From the NCBI GenBank assembly GCA_002422225.1, contig DITX01000054.1:4040-29041 (forward strand): a stretch of DNA of 25,002 nt, given 5' to 3'. Shown piece by piece: positions 13,982 to 22,114 of the stretch. The DNA is from Gammaproteobacteria bacterium UBA6173. Lineage in GTDB: Bacteria; Pseudomonadota; Gammaproteobacteria; Pseudomonadales; Pseudohongiellaceae. The number at the start of each line of letters is the position of its first letter. Position 1 is the first letter of the stretch. Below the pieces are notes generated by a model. It had not been told where the DNA came from. It ran no database searches and worked only from the letters and a program-made list of their open reading frames with translations. The translations under genes and the position numbers were made by a program.

Positions 13982-15265
13982 TTGAGCACCAGCACCACAC
14001 AGGCACGTCGCCAGGAATTACTGAACCAGTACCAGCAAATTCAGGCAAAAAGCCTTAACCTGGATTTAACCCGGGGAAAACCAGCCACGGCACAGCTAAA
14101 TCTCAGCAATGCAATGGACGGCATACTGCAAGGCGATTTCAAGTGCTCCGACGGCTCGGATGCACGCAACTATGGCGGCGGACTGGGCATCCCGGAGGCA
14201 CGCCAGTTTGCAGCAGACTATCTCGGCGCCAAAACCTCGCAGATCATGGTGGGAGGTAATAGCTCTCTGCAGATGATGTACCAGTATGTAGAAGGAGCCT
14301 ACCTGCATGGCGTGCGCGGCGCTGACTCGGCATGGATCAAAGAAGCGACCAATGGCCAACGCATCAAGTTCCTGTGCCCTGCGCCCGGCTATGATCGCCA
14401 CTTTTCCATTTGTGAAGCATTGGGTATCGAAATGATTCCCGTCACCATGGATGACAAGGGTCCAGATATGGACAGTATCGAAGCGTTGTTACGCAACGAC
14501 CCTCTGATCAAAGGCATCTGGTGCGTACCCAAATACGCCAATCCGAATGGCGTCGTGTATTCAGCTGACGTCGTTGAGCGTTTTGCCAGACTGGGCACTA
14601 TCGCGGGTGCCAACTTCAGAATCTTGTGGGACAACGCCTACGCTGAACACCATCTGGTCGATAATCCCCCGGAACTGGCCAACGTGATCGCTCTGAGCGA
14701 ACACCACGGCACGCTCGATAACGTCATTGTGATTGGTTCAACGTCCAAAATCACATTGGCCGGTGCTGGTATTGCCTTTATTGCCACGTCTGAAAGTAAC
14801 ATCAAACATTTTGCTGATCTGCTTGGTATTTCAACAATAGGGCCAGATAAAGTTAATCAGCTTAGGCATATACGTTTTCTGAAAGACCTGCCAACCCTGC
14901 GCGGATTAATGCAACAACATCGCGTCATTTTGCAGCCCAAGTTTGAACTGGTGTTAAAGCATTTGAATCAAGGGCTTGCAGGTAAAACAGTCAACGGGCA
15001 AAAGCTTGGCAGCTGGACGGTGCCAGCAGGCGGTTACTTCATTTTGTTTGACACCTTGCCGGGTATGGCCGACAAGGTAGTGAAGTTATGTGCAGGCGCC
15101 GGCGTAAAACTGACACCCGCCGGTTCAACCTGGCCGTATAAAAAAGACCCTCAGAATAGCAATATCCGCCTTGCGCCTTCCTTTCCAAGCCTGGCAGAAA
15201 TTGATGAGGCCATGCAGGTTTTTGTGCTGTGCGTTGAGCTTGCGGCACTAGACACCCAGGCCTGA
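13982..15265 (+). CDS. Aspartate aminotransferase type Ic (PLP-dependent)
   Basis: A 427-aa fold-type I PLP enzyme. The PLP lysine is Lys256 in GSTSKITLAGAGIAF; the cofactor aspartate is in WDNAYAEHH (Asp217), with NPNG (187-190) upstream and a substrate-binding arginine in NIRLAPSFP near the C-terminus. LDLTRGKPATAQL at the N-terminus and YGGGLGIPEAR are typical of the bacterial Ic subgroup, which transfers the aspartate amino group to 2-oxoglutarate. The start is a TTG at 13982-13984: a perfect AAGGAG lies six bases before it, while an earlier in-frame TTG (13964) lies upstream of that site and has none. A -10-like TAAAAT followed by CGCGCCCC (13886-13897) suggests a promoter about 90 bases upstream. 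Confidence 0.9.
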   Translation: MSTSTTQARRQELLNQYQQIQAKSLNLDLTRGKPATAQLNLSNAMDGILQGDFKCSDGSDARNYGGGLGIPEARQFAADYLGAKTSQIMVGGNSSLQMMYQYVEGAYLHGVRGADSAWIKEATNGQRIKFLCPAPGYDRHFSICEALGIEMIPVTMDDKGPDMDSIEALLRNDPLIKGIWCVPKYANPNGVVYSADVVERFARLGTIAGANFRILWDNAYAEHHLVDNPPELANVIALSEHHGTLDNVIVIGSTSKITLAGAGIAFIATSESNIKHFADLLGISTIGPDKVNQLRHIRFLKDLPTLRGLMQQHRVILQPKFELVLKHLNQGLAGKTVNGQKLGSWTVPAGGYFILFDTLPGMADKVVKLCAGAGVKLTPAGSTWPYKKDPQNSNIRLAPSFPSLAEIDEAMQVFVLCVELAALDTQA

Positions 15266-15296
15266 ATGAGTCTGAACGCCTTTTTCAACAAAGCGT

Positions 15297-15334
15297 AAAA
15301 AAAGGGAGGTCTGGTTTCAAACACCATCCCTCCC
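15297..15334 (-). terminator. Rho-independent terminator of the secreted basic protein gene
   Basis: On minus: GGGAGG, a GA/GA internal mismatch, TGGT, a seven-base loop, ACCA, then CCTCCC, followed directly by seven Ts (plus-strand A run 15297-15303). It lies about 42 bases after the stop at 15376 and is the clearest intrinsic terminator in the window. On plus it has no T-tract, so it is not a good terminator for the aminotransferase gene. Confidence 0.8.
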
Positions 15335-15375
15335 CACAAACCAGTCTGATAATTACCCTTCCTCAATGGCCGCGA

Positions 15376-15915
15376 TTAGCGGCTGCGGTCGCGAATTTCG
15401 ACACTGCGCCTTTCGGTTTCCCGGTAACTTGAATTCCGGCGTCCATCCTTTTCAACATAAATGACGTCTCTGCGACGATCGGAGCCCGACCAGCGCCCAC
15501 GAACCGGCTCTTTGTTGCGATGACCATGCGCATTGCCATGTCCTGAGTAACCCCACACCGAGTTACCTTGATACTTGTTACCCCTGTAGTAACGATCATC
15601 GTAACGATCATCATATCGATCGTTGTGTCGCGTCACTTCGCGATAAACAACGGTTTGTCTAGGCTGATGAGTGACATACGTTCCGCCACCGACACCGATA
15701 TAGACCGAGTTGCTGACGGGCACAATGACGGTCGGTGACACAATGACTCTGGATGGGGGGTAATAAACCGTCTCACGAACGACGGTTGTGTATGTCCTGT
15801 CTGCAAACGCAGTACTTGCGCCTGTGCATGCCAGTACAATCACCGCGCCGAGCATCATGCTATTCAGCAAGCGTTTGCTTCTCGAAGATTGAATTGAGGT
15901 CGGAAAAAGTTTCAT
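15376..15915 (-). CDS. Secreted basic protein with DDRY repeats, function unknown
   Basis: A 179-aa protein I cannot assign to a named family. A signal peptide runs to about AFA|DRT (38/39); a cysteine at position 30 (VLAC) makes a lipoprotein a weaker possibility. The mature N-terminal half is Val/Tyr/Pro-rich and beta-like (YYPPSRVIVSPTVIVPV, VYIGVGGGTYVTHQP). The C-terminal half is very hydrophilic: a DDRY repeat (about 98-110), a Gly/His-rich stretch, then an Arg/Glu/Asp-rich tail ending EIRDRSR. A GGAGG site lies seven bases before the ATG at 15913-15915, so the start is secure. It stands alone with its own terminator. Low-complexity secreted proteins like this are common in aquatic gammaproteobacteria; no enzyme motif is visible. 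Confidence 0.75.
   Translation of the reverse strand: MKLFPTSIQSSRSKRLLNSMMLGAVIVLACTGASTAFADRTYTTVVRETVYYPPSRVIVSPTVIVPVSNSVYIGVGGGTYVTHQPRQTVVYREVTRHNDRYDDRYDDRYYRGNKYQGNSVWGYSGHGNAHGHRNKEPVRGRWSGSDRRRDVIYVEKDGRRNSSYRETERRSVEIRDRSR
15589..15612. repeat. 12-bp perfect tandem repeat inside the secreted protein gene
   Basis: GTAACGATCATC occurs twice in direct tandem (15589-15600, 15601-15612), followed by a degenerate third copy. It encodes the DDRY repeat on minus and keeps the reading frame. Such a repeat can expand or contract by slippage without a frameshift. Confidence 0.8.
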
Positions 15916-16033
15916 TGCCTGTCCTCCGTCGAATTGAGCACCATCGCGCAAACTTCACAGAGATTCTGTTGGAACATCTGGAATTAAGTGCTTACGGGTT
16001 CAGTTATACAACAAGGAGTCTGAATTGAAACTG

Positions 16034-16059
16034 AATGCCTGAGCAAAAAGGCAGGCATT
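16034..16059 (-). terminator. Possible terminator downstream of the DUF1820 gene
   Basis: A perfect 8-bp inverted repeat (AATGCCTG at 16034-16041, CAGGCATT at 16052-16059) with a ten-base loop lies about 40 bases after the DUF1820 stop. The T-tract on minus is poor, so termination efficiency is uncertain. Confidence 0.4.
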
Positions 16060-16096
16060 TGACATGGGGATAGATAAAACTCAAGCAAGCGATGCA

Positions 16097-16441
16097 TTAG
16101 CTTTCGTTGCCAGTGTTTCCGGAATTGCGCGTACCAAAAGCGGGCAATGGAAACGGCATGATATTGTCGCCGCTGCTGATTTTGGCCACGCCTGTCTTTT
16201 CTACTTCATCAATACGCAGAATGGCTTGCAGAGGTATAAAACTACGCTTGACGTCCTGAAACTCCATTTTCAGTTTTTCTTCGCTGGGATCAACAAGCAT
16301 TTGACTACGCTCGTCAAAAAGAAACTCTTCGACTTCAATAAAACCGTAAAGCTCGCTTTGATAGACCTGGCGGGCAAAAATCTCATAGACTTTGCCTTTG
16401 TTGAGGAAGGTGATGCGATAAATTTCTTGGCGGATGGCCAT
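16097..16441 (-). CDS. DUF1820 family protein
   Basis: A 114-aa soluble protein. YRITFLNKGKVYEIFARQVYQ, then GFIEVEEFLFDE, VDPSEEKLKMEF, VKRSFIPLQAILRIDEVEK and PFPLP follow the conserved order of the DUF1820 family, found widely in gammaproteobacteria. Function is unknown; the family is small, cytoplasmic and without catalytic motifs. The tail after about residue 100 is Gly/Asn/Ser-rich and likely disordered. The ATG at 16439-16441 has a GAGAG site four bases upstream. It is divergent from miaB with a 167-base spacer, a placement also recalled for Pseudomonas genomes. Confidence 0.85.
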   Translation of the reverse strand: MAIRQEIYRITFLNKGKVYEIFARQVYQSELYGFIEVEEFLFDERSQMLVDPSEEKLKMEFQDVKRSFIPLQAILRIDEVEKTGVAKISSGDNIMPFPLPAFGTRNSGNTGNES

Positions 16442-16545
16442 CGTACTCTCTCAAAAACGCGGATAAAACAAATGGGGTGACTCGGGTCAAGGCGCGCATT
16501 GTAGCTCAAAGTAGCCGCCCAGATACAGCAGCACCGCCAATTTGC

Positions 16546-16554
16546 TGTTATAAT
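16546..16554 (+). promoter_or_regulatory. Extended -10 promoter of miaB
   Basis: TGTTATAAT contains the extended -10 TG, one base, then a perfect TATAAT (16549-16554), followed by CCGCGGC. No good -35 is needed for this class and none is seen. The miaB ATG is 55 bases downstream. Confidence 0.6.
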
Positions 16555-16608
16555 CCGCGGCTTTTCGTCAGGGTCAATTCCTGAATGTCTTTCCGAGCGA
16601 TGTAAAAC

Positions 16609-17955
16609 ATGAGCAACGACATACCTTCCAGCACAGTGCGAAAAAAAGTCTTTATTAAGACCCATGGTTGTCAGATGAACGAGTATGACTCGTCCCGCAT
16701 GCTTGATTTACTTCAGGAAACCCATGGTGCCGATCTGGTAGCAAGCGCGGAAGAAGCCGATATTTTGCTGCTCAACACCTGCTCCATCCGAGAGAAAGCA
16801 CAGGAAAAAGTATTTCACCAGCTGGGGCGATGGAAGGGTTTAAAAAAGGCCAGACCCGAGATCAAAATTGCGGTCGGCGGCTGTGTTGCCAGCCAGGAAG
16901 GTGCCGCTATTGGTAAACGCGCACCTTATGTGGACGTAGTGTTTGGCCCACAAACCTTACACAAACTACCCGAAATGCTCAATAAATCGAATGGTTATGG
17001 CCCTGTTGTAGATATCAGCTTTCCTGAAATCGAAAAATTCGACCGCCTGCCCGAACCCTCCGTGTCTGGATGCGAAGCATTTCTGACGGTGATGGAAGGC
17101 TGCAGCAAATATTGTTCATTCTGCGTTGTACCCTATACCCGTGGCGAAGAAGTCAGCCGACCGCTGGATGATGTATTGGCGGAAGCCGTGCATCTGGCCA
17201 GCAAAGGGGTTCGCGAAATCAATCTGCTTGGACAGAACGTAAACGCTTATCGCGGCCTCAGCCATGACGGGCAGATTGTTGATTTTGCAACATTGATCAG
17301 CTACATCGCTGCTATCGACGGTATCGACCGGATTCGATTCACAACCTCGCATCCAGTAGAGTTCGGCAGCAACCTGATCGATATTTATAACCATGTTCCA
17401 GAACTGGTCAGCCATCTGCATCTGCCAATCCAGAGCGGATCTGATCGTATATTGGCAGCCATGAAGCGCGGACATACAGCGTTGGAGTACAAATCCATCA
17501 TACGTAAGCTCAAGGCCATTCGCCCTGATATCAGCCTGTCGTCTGACTTCATTGTTGGTTTTCCCGGCGAGACTCAAAAGGACTTTGAAGACACCATGAA
17601 CCTGATTATCGATGTGGGTTACGACACATCATTCAGCTTTATTTTCAGCCCTCGACCAGGAACACCTGCGTCAGATCTGCCAGATCACACCAGCGAGCAG
17701 GAAAAGAAACACCGCCTTGCCGTTTTACAAGCACAAATCCTGCAGCAGGCGGCAGCAATCAGCGAGAAAATGGTGGGCACTACCCAGCGTATTCTGGTCA
17801 ATGGCCCCGCTCGTCATGGCGTCAGCCTGTTAGCCGGGCGCACAGAAAATAACAGGGTTGTGAATTTCTCCAGTGATGACCTGAGTCTGATTGGCCAGTT
17901 TGTTGAGGTCAAAATTACTGATGCGTTTCCAAACTCTCTGGCAGGTGAACTTTAG
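16609..17955 (+). CDS. miaB: tRNA-2-methylthio-N6-dimethylallyladenosine synthase MiaB
   Basis: A 448-aa radical SAM methylthiotransferase that adds the methylthio group to i6A37 in tRNAs reading UNN codons. The N-terminal MTTase domain has its three cluster cysteines at 21 (KTHGCQMNEYDS), 58 (LNTCSIREKA) and 92 (VGGCVAS). The radical SAM motif CSKYCSFC (165-172) binds the second 4Fe-4S cluster, and FCVVPYTRGEE is diagnostic of MiaB. HLPIQSGSDRIL and DFIVGFPGET follow, then a C-terminal TRAM domain. The full chain is intact and of normal length. It starts the miaB-phoH-ybeY run and has a likely extended -10 promoter at 16546-16554. Confidence 0.96.
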   Translation: MSNDIPSSTVRKKVFIKTHGCQMNEYDSSRMLDLLQETHGADLVASAEEADILLLNTCSIREKAQEKVFHQLGRWKGLKKARPEIKIAVGGCVASQEGAAIGKRAPYVDVVFGPQTLHKLPEMLNKSNGYGPVVDISFPEIEKFDRLPEPSVSGCEAFLTVMEGCSKYCSFCVVPYTRGEEVSRPLDDVLAEAVHLASKGVREINLLGQNVNAYRGLSHDGQIVDFATLISYIAAIDGIDRIRFTTSHPVEFGSNLIDIYNHVPELVSHLHLPIQSGSDRILAAMKRGHTALEYKSIIRKLKAIRPDISLSSDFIVGFPGETQKDFEDTMNLIIDVGYDTSFSFIFSPRPGTPASDLPDHTSEQEKKHRLAVLQAQILQQAAAISEKMVGTTQRILVNGPARHGVSLLAGRTENNRVVNFSSDDLSLIGQFVEVKITDAFPNSLAGEL

Positions 17956-18054
17956 CCGGGAATTGCTCTATACTTCATGCTTCTTCCTTGAATCTTGAGG
18001 GGTCTGCTTGCGCACAAACTGCATAAGCGACTCTGGAGGTATAAGCCGAGCGGC

Positions 18055-19101
18055 ATGACCACTGAACAGCACACTCACAGACTCACTCTTGAGCCTGAAA
18101 ACACACATCGTCTGGCAAACTTGTGCGGGCAACTGAACGAAAACATCCATCAGATTGAAAAAGCACTGGCGATCGAAATTCGACAGCGTGGCAACATTTT
18201 TCAATTGTCTGGCATGCCTTCATCAGTGGCAGAAGCTACGCGCGTGTTGGAAACGCTCTACTCAGGGACTGCTGACGGCAGCCTGATCACGCCTGATCTG
18301 ATACATTTGACTTTGCGAGACACCAGTGTTGCGGCAGGCATAGACAGTCAGCAGCCATCGACGGCCCAAGAGACAGATGACTTCAAGCCCATATTGATCA
18401 AGACACCACATGTCTCGGTTAAACCGCGCGGCAAACATCAGCGGCGTTATGTTGAGTCAATCCAGTCACTGGATATCAATTTTGGCATCGGGCCGGCAGG
18501 CACAGGAAAAACCTACCTTGCCGTGGCCTGTGCCGTTGAGGCGTTGATGCAGGACAAGGTCAAACGTCTGCTGTTGGTGCGTCCGGCAGTTGAAGCGGGC
18601 GAAAAACTGGGTTTCTTGCCTGGCGATCTCAGTCAGAAAATTGATCCCTATCTGCGGCCACTTTATGACGCGCTTTACGAAATGTTGGGGTTTGAGAAAG
18701 TCACTCGATTGATTGAGAAAAATGTGATCGAAGTAGCACCACTGGCATACATGCGTGGCAGAACTTTAAACGGCTCATTTATTATTCTGGACGAAAGCCA
18801 GAATACAACCGTGTCACAGATGAAAATGTTCTTGACCCGTATCGGATTTGGGTCTACTGCCGTTATTACCGGGGATGTGACACAAATTGATCTTCCCAAA
18901 GGCACAAGATCCGGGTTAGTCCACGTCATAAAAGTGCTGGAGGGTTTGAATGGCATAGGGTTCAACTATTTTGATTCAAAAGACGTTGTACGACACTCTC
19001 TCGTTCAACGCATTGTTGAAGCCTATGACGCGTATGAAAAGAAAACCACTATTTCGTCACTGAACCCGGATGGTACCAGCACTTATGACCGTGATTATTG
19101 A
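18055..19101 (+). CDS. ybeZ: PhoH-like ATPase (YbeZ)
   Basis: A 348-aa cytoplasmic P-loop protein. An N-terminal KH-like region (about 5-75) precedes the ATPase domain with Walker A GPAGTGKT (146-153) and Walker B FIILDESQN (242-250). VRPAVEAGEKLGFLPGDL and ITGDVTQIDLP are family signatures of PhoH/YbeZ. The protein partners YbeY in rRNA/RNA processing. The frame opens earlier (TTG at 17995), but MTTEQHTHRLTLEP at 18055 matches the family start. Its ribosome site is weak: GGAGG lies about 17 bases upstream. It is 99 bases after miaB, and its 3' end overlaps ybeY by 17 bases, so the two are probably coupled. Confidence 0.93.
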   Translation: MTTEQHTHRLTLEPENTHRLANLCGQLNENIHQIEKALAIEIRQRGNIFQLSGMPSSVAEATRVLETLYSGTADGSLITPDLIHLTLRDTSVAAGIDSQQPSTAQETDDFKPILIKTPHVSVKPRGKHQRRYVESIQSLDINFGIGPAGTGKTYLAVACAVEALMQDKVKRLLLVRPAVEAGEKLGFLPGDLSQKIDPYLRPLYDALYEMLGFEKVTRLIEKNVIEVAPLAYMRGRTLNGSFIILDESQNTTVSQMKMFLTRIGFGSTAVITGDVTQIDLPKGTRSGLVHVIKVLEGLNGIGFNYFDSKDVVRHSLVQRIVEAYDAYEKKTTISSLNPDGTSTYDRDY

Positions 19102-19570
19102 CGTGATCAACGACAGTGCCAGCACAAATGTCCCCGGTGCTGTTCAGCTACAGACCTGGGGGGAAGCCGTTTTAAAGCATCTTGAGGCCACGAACAAACC
19201 ATTGAGTCTGGGGCTGCGCATCGTTGATGAAGAAGAGTCAGCGGCCATCAATCTGGCATACAGACAAAAGGACTACGCCACCAATGTTTTATCGTTTGGT
19301 GTCGAAATTCCCGACGAGATAGTGCACAACCTTGATGAAATACCGTTAGGCGATTTGGTGATCTGCGCAACGGTGGTCGCACGTGAGGCGGAAGCTCAGG
19401 ATAAAAGTCTCCCCGCCCATTGGGCGCACATGCTGGTCCACGGCATGCTTCATCTAAACGGATTCGACCATGAGACCGAGGCGGAAGCGCTGGCCATGGA
19501 AACCTTGGAGACACTGATTCTGGCTGAGCTGGGGTTTGAAAACCCCTACAAAGCCGAGCAACAAAACTGA
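19085..19570 (+). CDS. ybeY: Endoribonuclease YbeY (rRNA maturation factor)
   Basis: A 161-aa metal-dependent single-strand RNase needed for 16S rRNA 3' end maturation and 70S quality control. The zinc motif is VHGMLHLNGFDHE, with His119, His123 and His129. Upstream, the conserved LNLxYR-type segment (INLAYRQKDYATNVLSF) is present, as is LGDLVIC. The ATG at 19085 lies inside the end of phoH; another ATG at 19070 is possible but less like the family. In most gammaproteobacteria corC and lnt follow ybeY; here the next gene is leuS after 51 bases. Confidence 0.95.
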   Translation: MTVIIDVINDSASTNVPGAVQLQTWGEAVLKHLEATNKPLSLGLRIVDEEESAAINLAYRQKDYATNVLSFGVEIPDEIVHNLDEIPLGDLVICATVVAREAEAQDKSLPAHWAHMLVHGMLHLNGFDHETEAEALAMETLETLILAELGFENPYKAEQQN

Positions 19571-19621
19571 GACAAACTAATTTTTTAGCAGAACGCTATT
19601 TTTGAGATGCACTAAACCATC

Positions 19622-22114
19622 ATGAATACACAGGCAGATACGCAGTACCAGCCACAGGAAGTGGAGTCGCAAGCGCAGCAATACTGGGAAACACACCAGT
19701 CCTTCAAGGTCAGTGAAGATAGCAGCAAAGAAAAATTTTACTGCCTGTCGATGTTCCCCTACCCAAGTGGCCACCTGCATATGGGCCACGTACGCAATTA
19801 TCTGATAGGTGATGTGATCGCAAGGCACCAGCGCATGCTTGGCAAGAATGTGCTGCAACCCATGGGCTGGGACGCCTTCGGTCTGCCAGCAGAAAATGCT
19901 GCCATGCAACGCAACATTGCTCCGGCTACATGGACCTGGAGCAATATCGACTATATGCGTAAACAGCTCAAGCAACTGGGTTATGCCTATGATTGGAGCC
20001 GGGAGCTGGCAACCTGCCATCCTGATTACTACCGCTGGGAACAATGGTTTTTTACGCGCCTGTTTGAAAAAGGCATGGTGTATAAAAAAGAAGCCGACGT
20101 TAATTGGGATCCCATAGATCAGACGGTTTTGGCGAATGAGCAAGTCGTGGATGGCCGTGGCTGGCGATCAGGCGCCCTGGTTGAACGTCGCAAAATCCCA
20201 CAGTGGTTTATCAAGATCACCGCATATGCGCAGGAATTGTTGGATGATCTCGCAAAACTGGACGGCTGGCCCGAAGAAGTTCGTACCATGCAAGCAAACT
20301 GGATTGGGCGCTCTGAGGGTGTCCAACTCAGTTTTGGCATCGCGGGCCGATCCGATGAGCTGACGGTATACACCACTCGCCCCGATACTTTGATGGGTGT
20401 GACTTATCTGGCTGTGGCGCCCCAGCACCCTCTGGCGGAAGCAGCTGCTTTGACTGACCCGGCGTTGGCGGACTTCATTCAACAACAAAGTCACGTCAAA
20501 GTAGCAGAAGCTGATATGGCCACCATGGAAAAAATGGGCATGGACAGCGGCTTCAAAGCCGTGCATCCCATCACACATCAACAGGTGCCCATTTATGTCG
20601 CCAATTTTGTGCTGATGACGTACGGCACAGGTGCCGTCATGGCCGTGCCTGCGCACGACCAGCGCGACTTTGAATTTGCTCGAAAATACGGCCTGCCTAT
20701 CAGACAAGTTATCAAGCCAGCGGTTGATAGCCAAGCGTGTGAATTAAATGAAAAAGCATTCACTGACAAAGGCATACTGATTAATTCTGGTGAGTTTGAT
20801 GGCTTGGACTCTGCCAGCGCATTTAATGCGATAGAAGCGTGGTTGCGCCAACGCGGCAAGGGTGAAAAACAGGTCAACTTCAGGCTCAGAGACTGGGGGG
20901 TGTCACGTCAACGTTATTGGGGTACACCGATCCCGATTATTAATTGTCATGACTGTGGCGCAGTGGCTGTTCCGGAGCAGGATTTACCCGTTATTTTGCC
21001 GGAGAATGTCAGTTTTACCGATGCAGGCTCTCCTATTAAAAGAATGCCAGAGTTCTACCAGGTCAAGTGCCCGAAGTGCGGCGCAGATGCAGAACGTGAA
21101 ACCGATACATTTGACACATTTATGGAGTCCTCGTGGTACTACGCGCGTTATGCCTGCCCTGATTTAAAAACTGGCATGCTAGATAAACGCGCTGACTTCT
21201 GGTTGCCAGTCGACCAATACATAGGCGGCGTTGAACATGCCATTCTGCATCTTTTGTATGCGCGATTTTTTCATAAACTGATGCGTGATGAAGGCTTGAT
21301 CAGTTCAAGTGAACCGTTCATCCGCCTGCTGACACAAGGCATGGTCTTGAAGGACGGCAGTAAAATGTCGAAGTCCAAGGGTAATACTGTGGAGCCTGCT
21401 GCGCTGATCGATCAGTATGGTGCCGACACTGTACGCCTGTTTACCATGTTTGCAGCCCCGCCCAATCAATCACTGGAGTGGTCAGACAGCGGTGTAGAAG
21501 GCAGTGCGCGCTTCCTGCGTAAACTCTGGCGAACCATGATGGCACATAATGCCGCCAACGTTATTGACTTCAGAGACTTACCGTTAAACAGCGAACAAAA
21601 GGCCTTACGCTTCAAAACACACAGCACTTTGTTAAAGGTGGGTGATGATCTTGGCAGACGGCAGACTTTTAATACGGCCATCGCGGCCGTGATGGAATTG
21701 GTCAATTCGGTCACTAAATTCCAGGAAGAACAGGATATCCACAGCGATACCGACGTGGCCCGCATCAATCTGAGTGTTGTCCACGAAGCGCTCGAGATTA
21801 TTCTGCTGGCTCTGTCTCCAATCGTGCCGCATTTTTGTCATGCCTTGTGGAAACATCTGGGACATGCTGACGCGATCATCAACTGCCCTTGGCCCGTGGC
21901 CGACAACACGGCACTGATTCAAGACGAAATCCAGATGGTCATTCAGGTGAATGGCAAATTGCGTAGCAAACTTACCGTACCCAAAGATTGTGACCAAGCC
22001 ATCATTGAAAGGCTTGCATTGGCCGACCCCCATGTAGGCAAGTTCACTGAAGGACTGACTGTCAGAAAAATTATTGTGGTTCCCGAGAAGCTGATCAATA
22101 TTGTGGTGGCCTGA
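19622..22114 (+). CDS. leuS: Leucyl-tRNA synthetase LeuS
   Basis: An 830-aa class Ia synthetase that charges tRNA-Leu. HIGH motif HLHMGH (51-56) follows MFPYPSG; KMSKS is present at 581-585 in DGSKMSKSKGN. The CP1 editing domain (about 225-420) includes YTTRPDTLMGVTYLAVAP and MAVPAHDQRDFEFA, the leucine-specific threonine-rich and aspartate motifs. A zinc-ribbon-like insert has CHDCG and CPKCG. LRDWGVSRQRYWG precedes it. Length and motif set are normal, so it is intact. The ATG at 19622 lacks a strong ribosome site. The 51-base gap after ybeY holds only an AT-rich run, with no clear promoter or terminator. It heads a leuS-lptE-holA operon with overlapping stops and starts. Confidence 0.97.
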   Translation: MNTQADTQYQPQEVESQAQQYWETHQSFKVSEDSSKEKFYCLSMFPYPSGHLHMGHVRNYLIGDVIARHQRMLGKNVLQPMGWDAFGLPAENAAMQRNIAPATWTWSNIDYMRKQLKQLGYAYDWSRELATCHPDYYRWEQWFFTRLFEKGMVYKKEADVNWDPIDQTVLANEQVVDGRGWRSGALVERRKIPQWFIKITAYAQELLDDLAKLDGWPEEVRTMQANWIGRSEGVQLSFGIAGRSDELTVYTTRPDTLMGVTYLAVAPQHPLAEAAALTDPALADFIQQQSHVKVAEADMATMEKMGMDSGFKAVHPITHQQVPIYVANFVLMTYGTGAVMAVPAHDQRDFEFARKYGLPIRQVIKPAVDSQACELNEKAFTDKGILINSGEFDGLDSASAFNAIEAWLRQRGKGEKQVNFRLRDWGVSRQRYWGTPIPIINCHDCGAVAVPEQDLPVILPENVSFTDAGSPIKRMPEFYQVKCPKCGADAERETDTFDTFMESSWYYARYACPDLKTGMLDKRADFWLPVDQYIGGVEHAILHLLYARFFHKLMRDEGLISSSEPFIRLLTQGMVLKDGSKMSKSKGNTVEPAALIDQYGADTVRLFTMFAAPPNQSLEWSDSGVEGSARFLRKLWRTMMAHNAANVIDFRDLPLNSEQKALRFKTHSTLLKVGDDLGRRQTFNTAIAAVMELVNSVTKFQEEQDIHSDTDVARINLSVVHEALEIILLALSPIVPHFCHALWKHLGHADAIINCPWPVADNTALIQDEIQMVIQVNGKLRSKLTVPKDCDQAIIERLALADPHVGKFTEGLTVRKIIVVPEKLINIVVA

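Noticed and set aside
16064..16480. 138-codon plus-strand open frame opposite the DUF1820 gene
   Set aside because: It is antisense to a well-supported conserved family gene and has no recognisable protein pattern.
19531..19546. GGGGTTT-GA-AAACCCC hairpin near the ybeY 3' end
   Set aside because: It lies in coding sequence and has no adjacent T-run, the nearest being about 35 bases away, so I do not call it a terminator.
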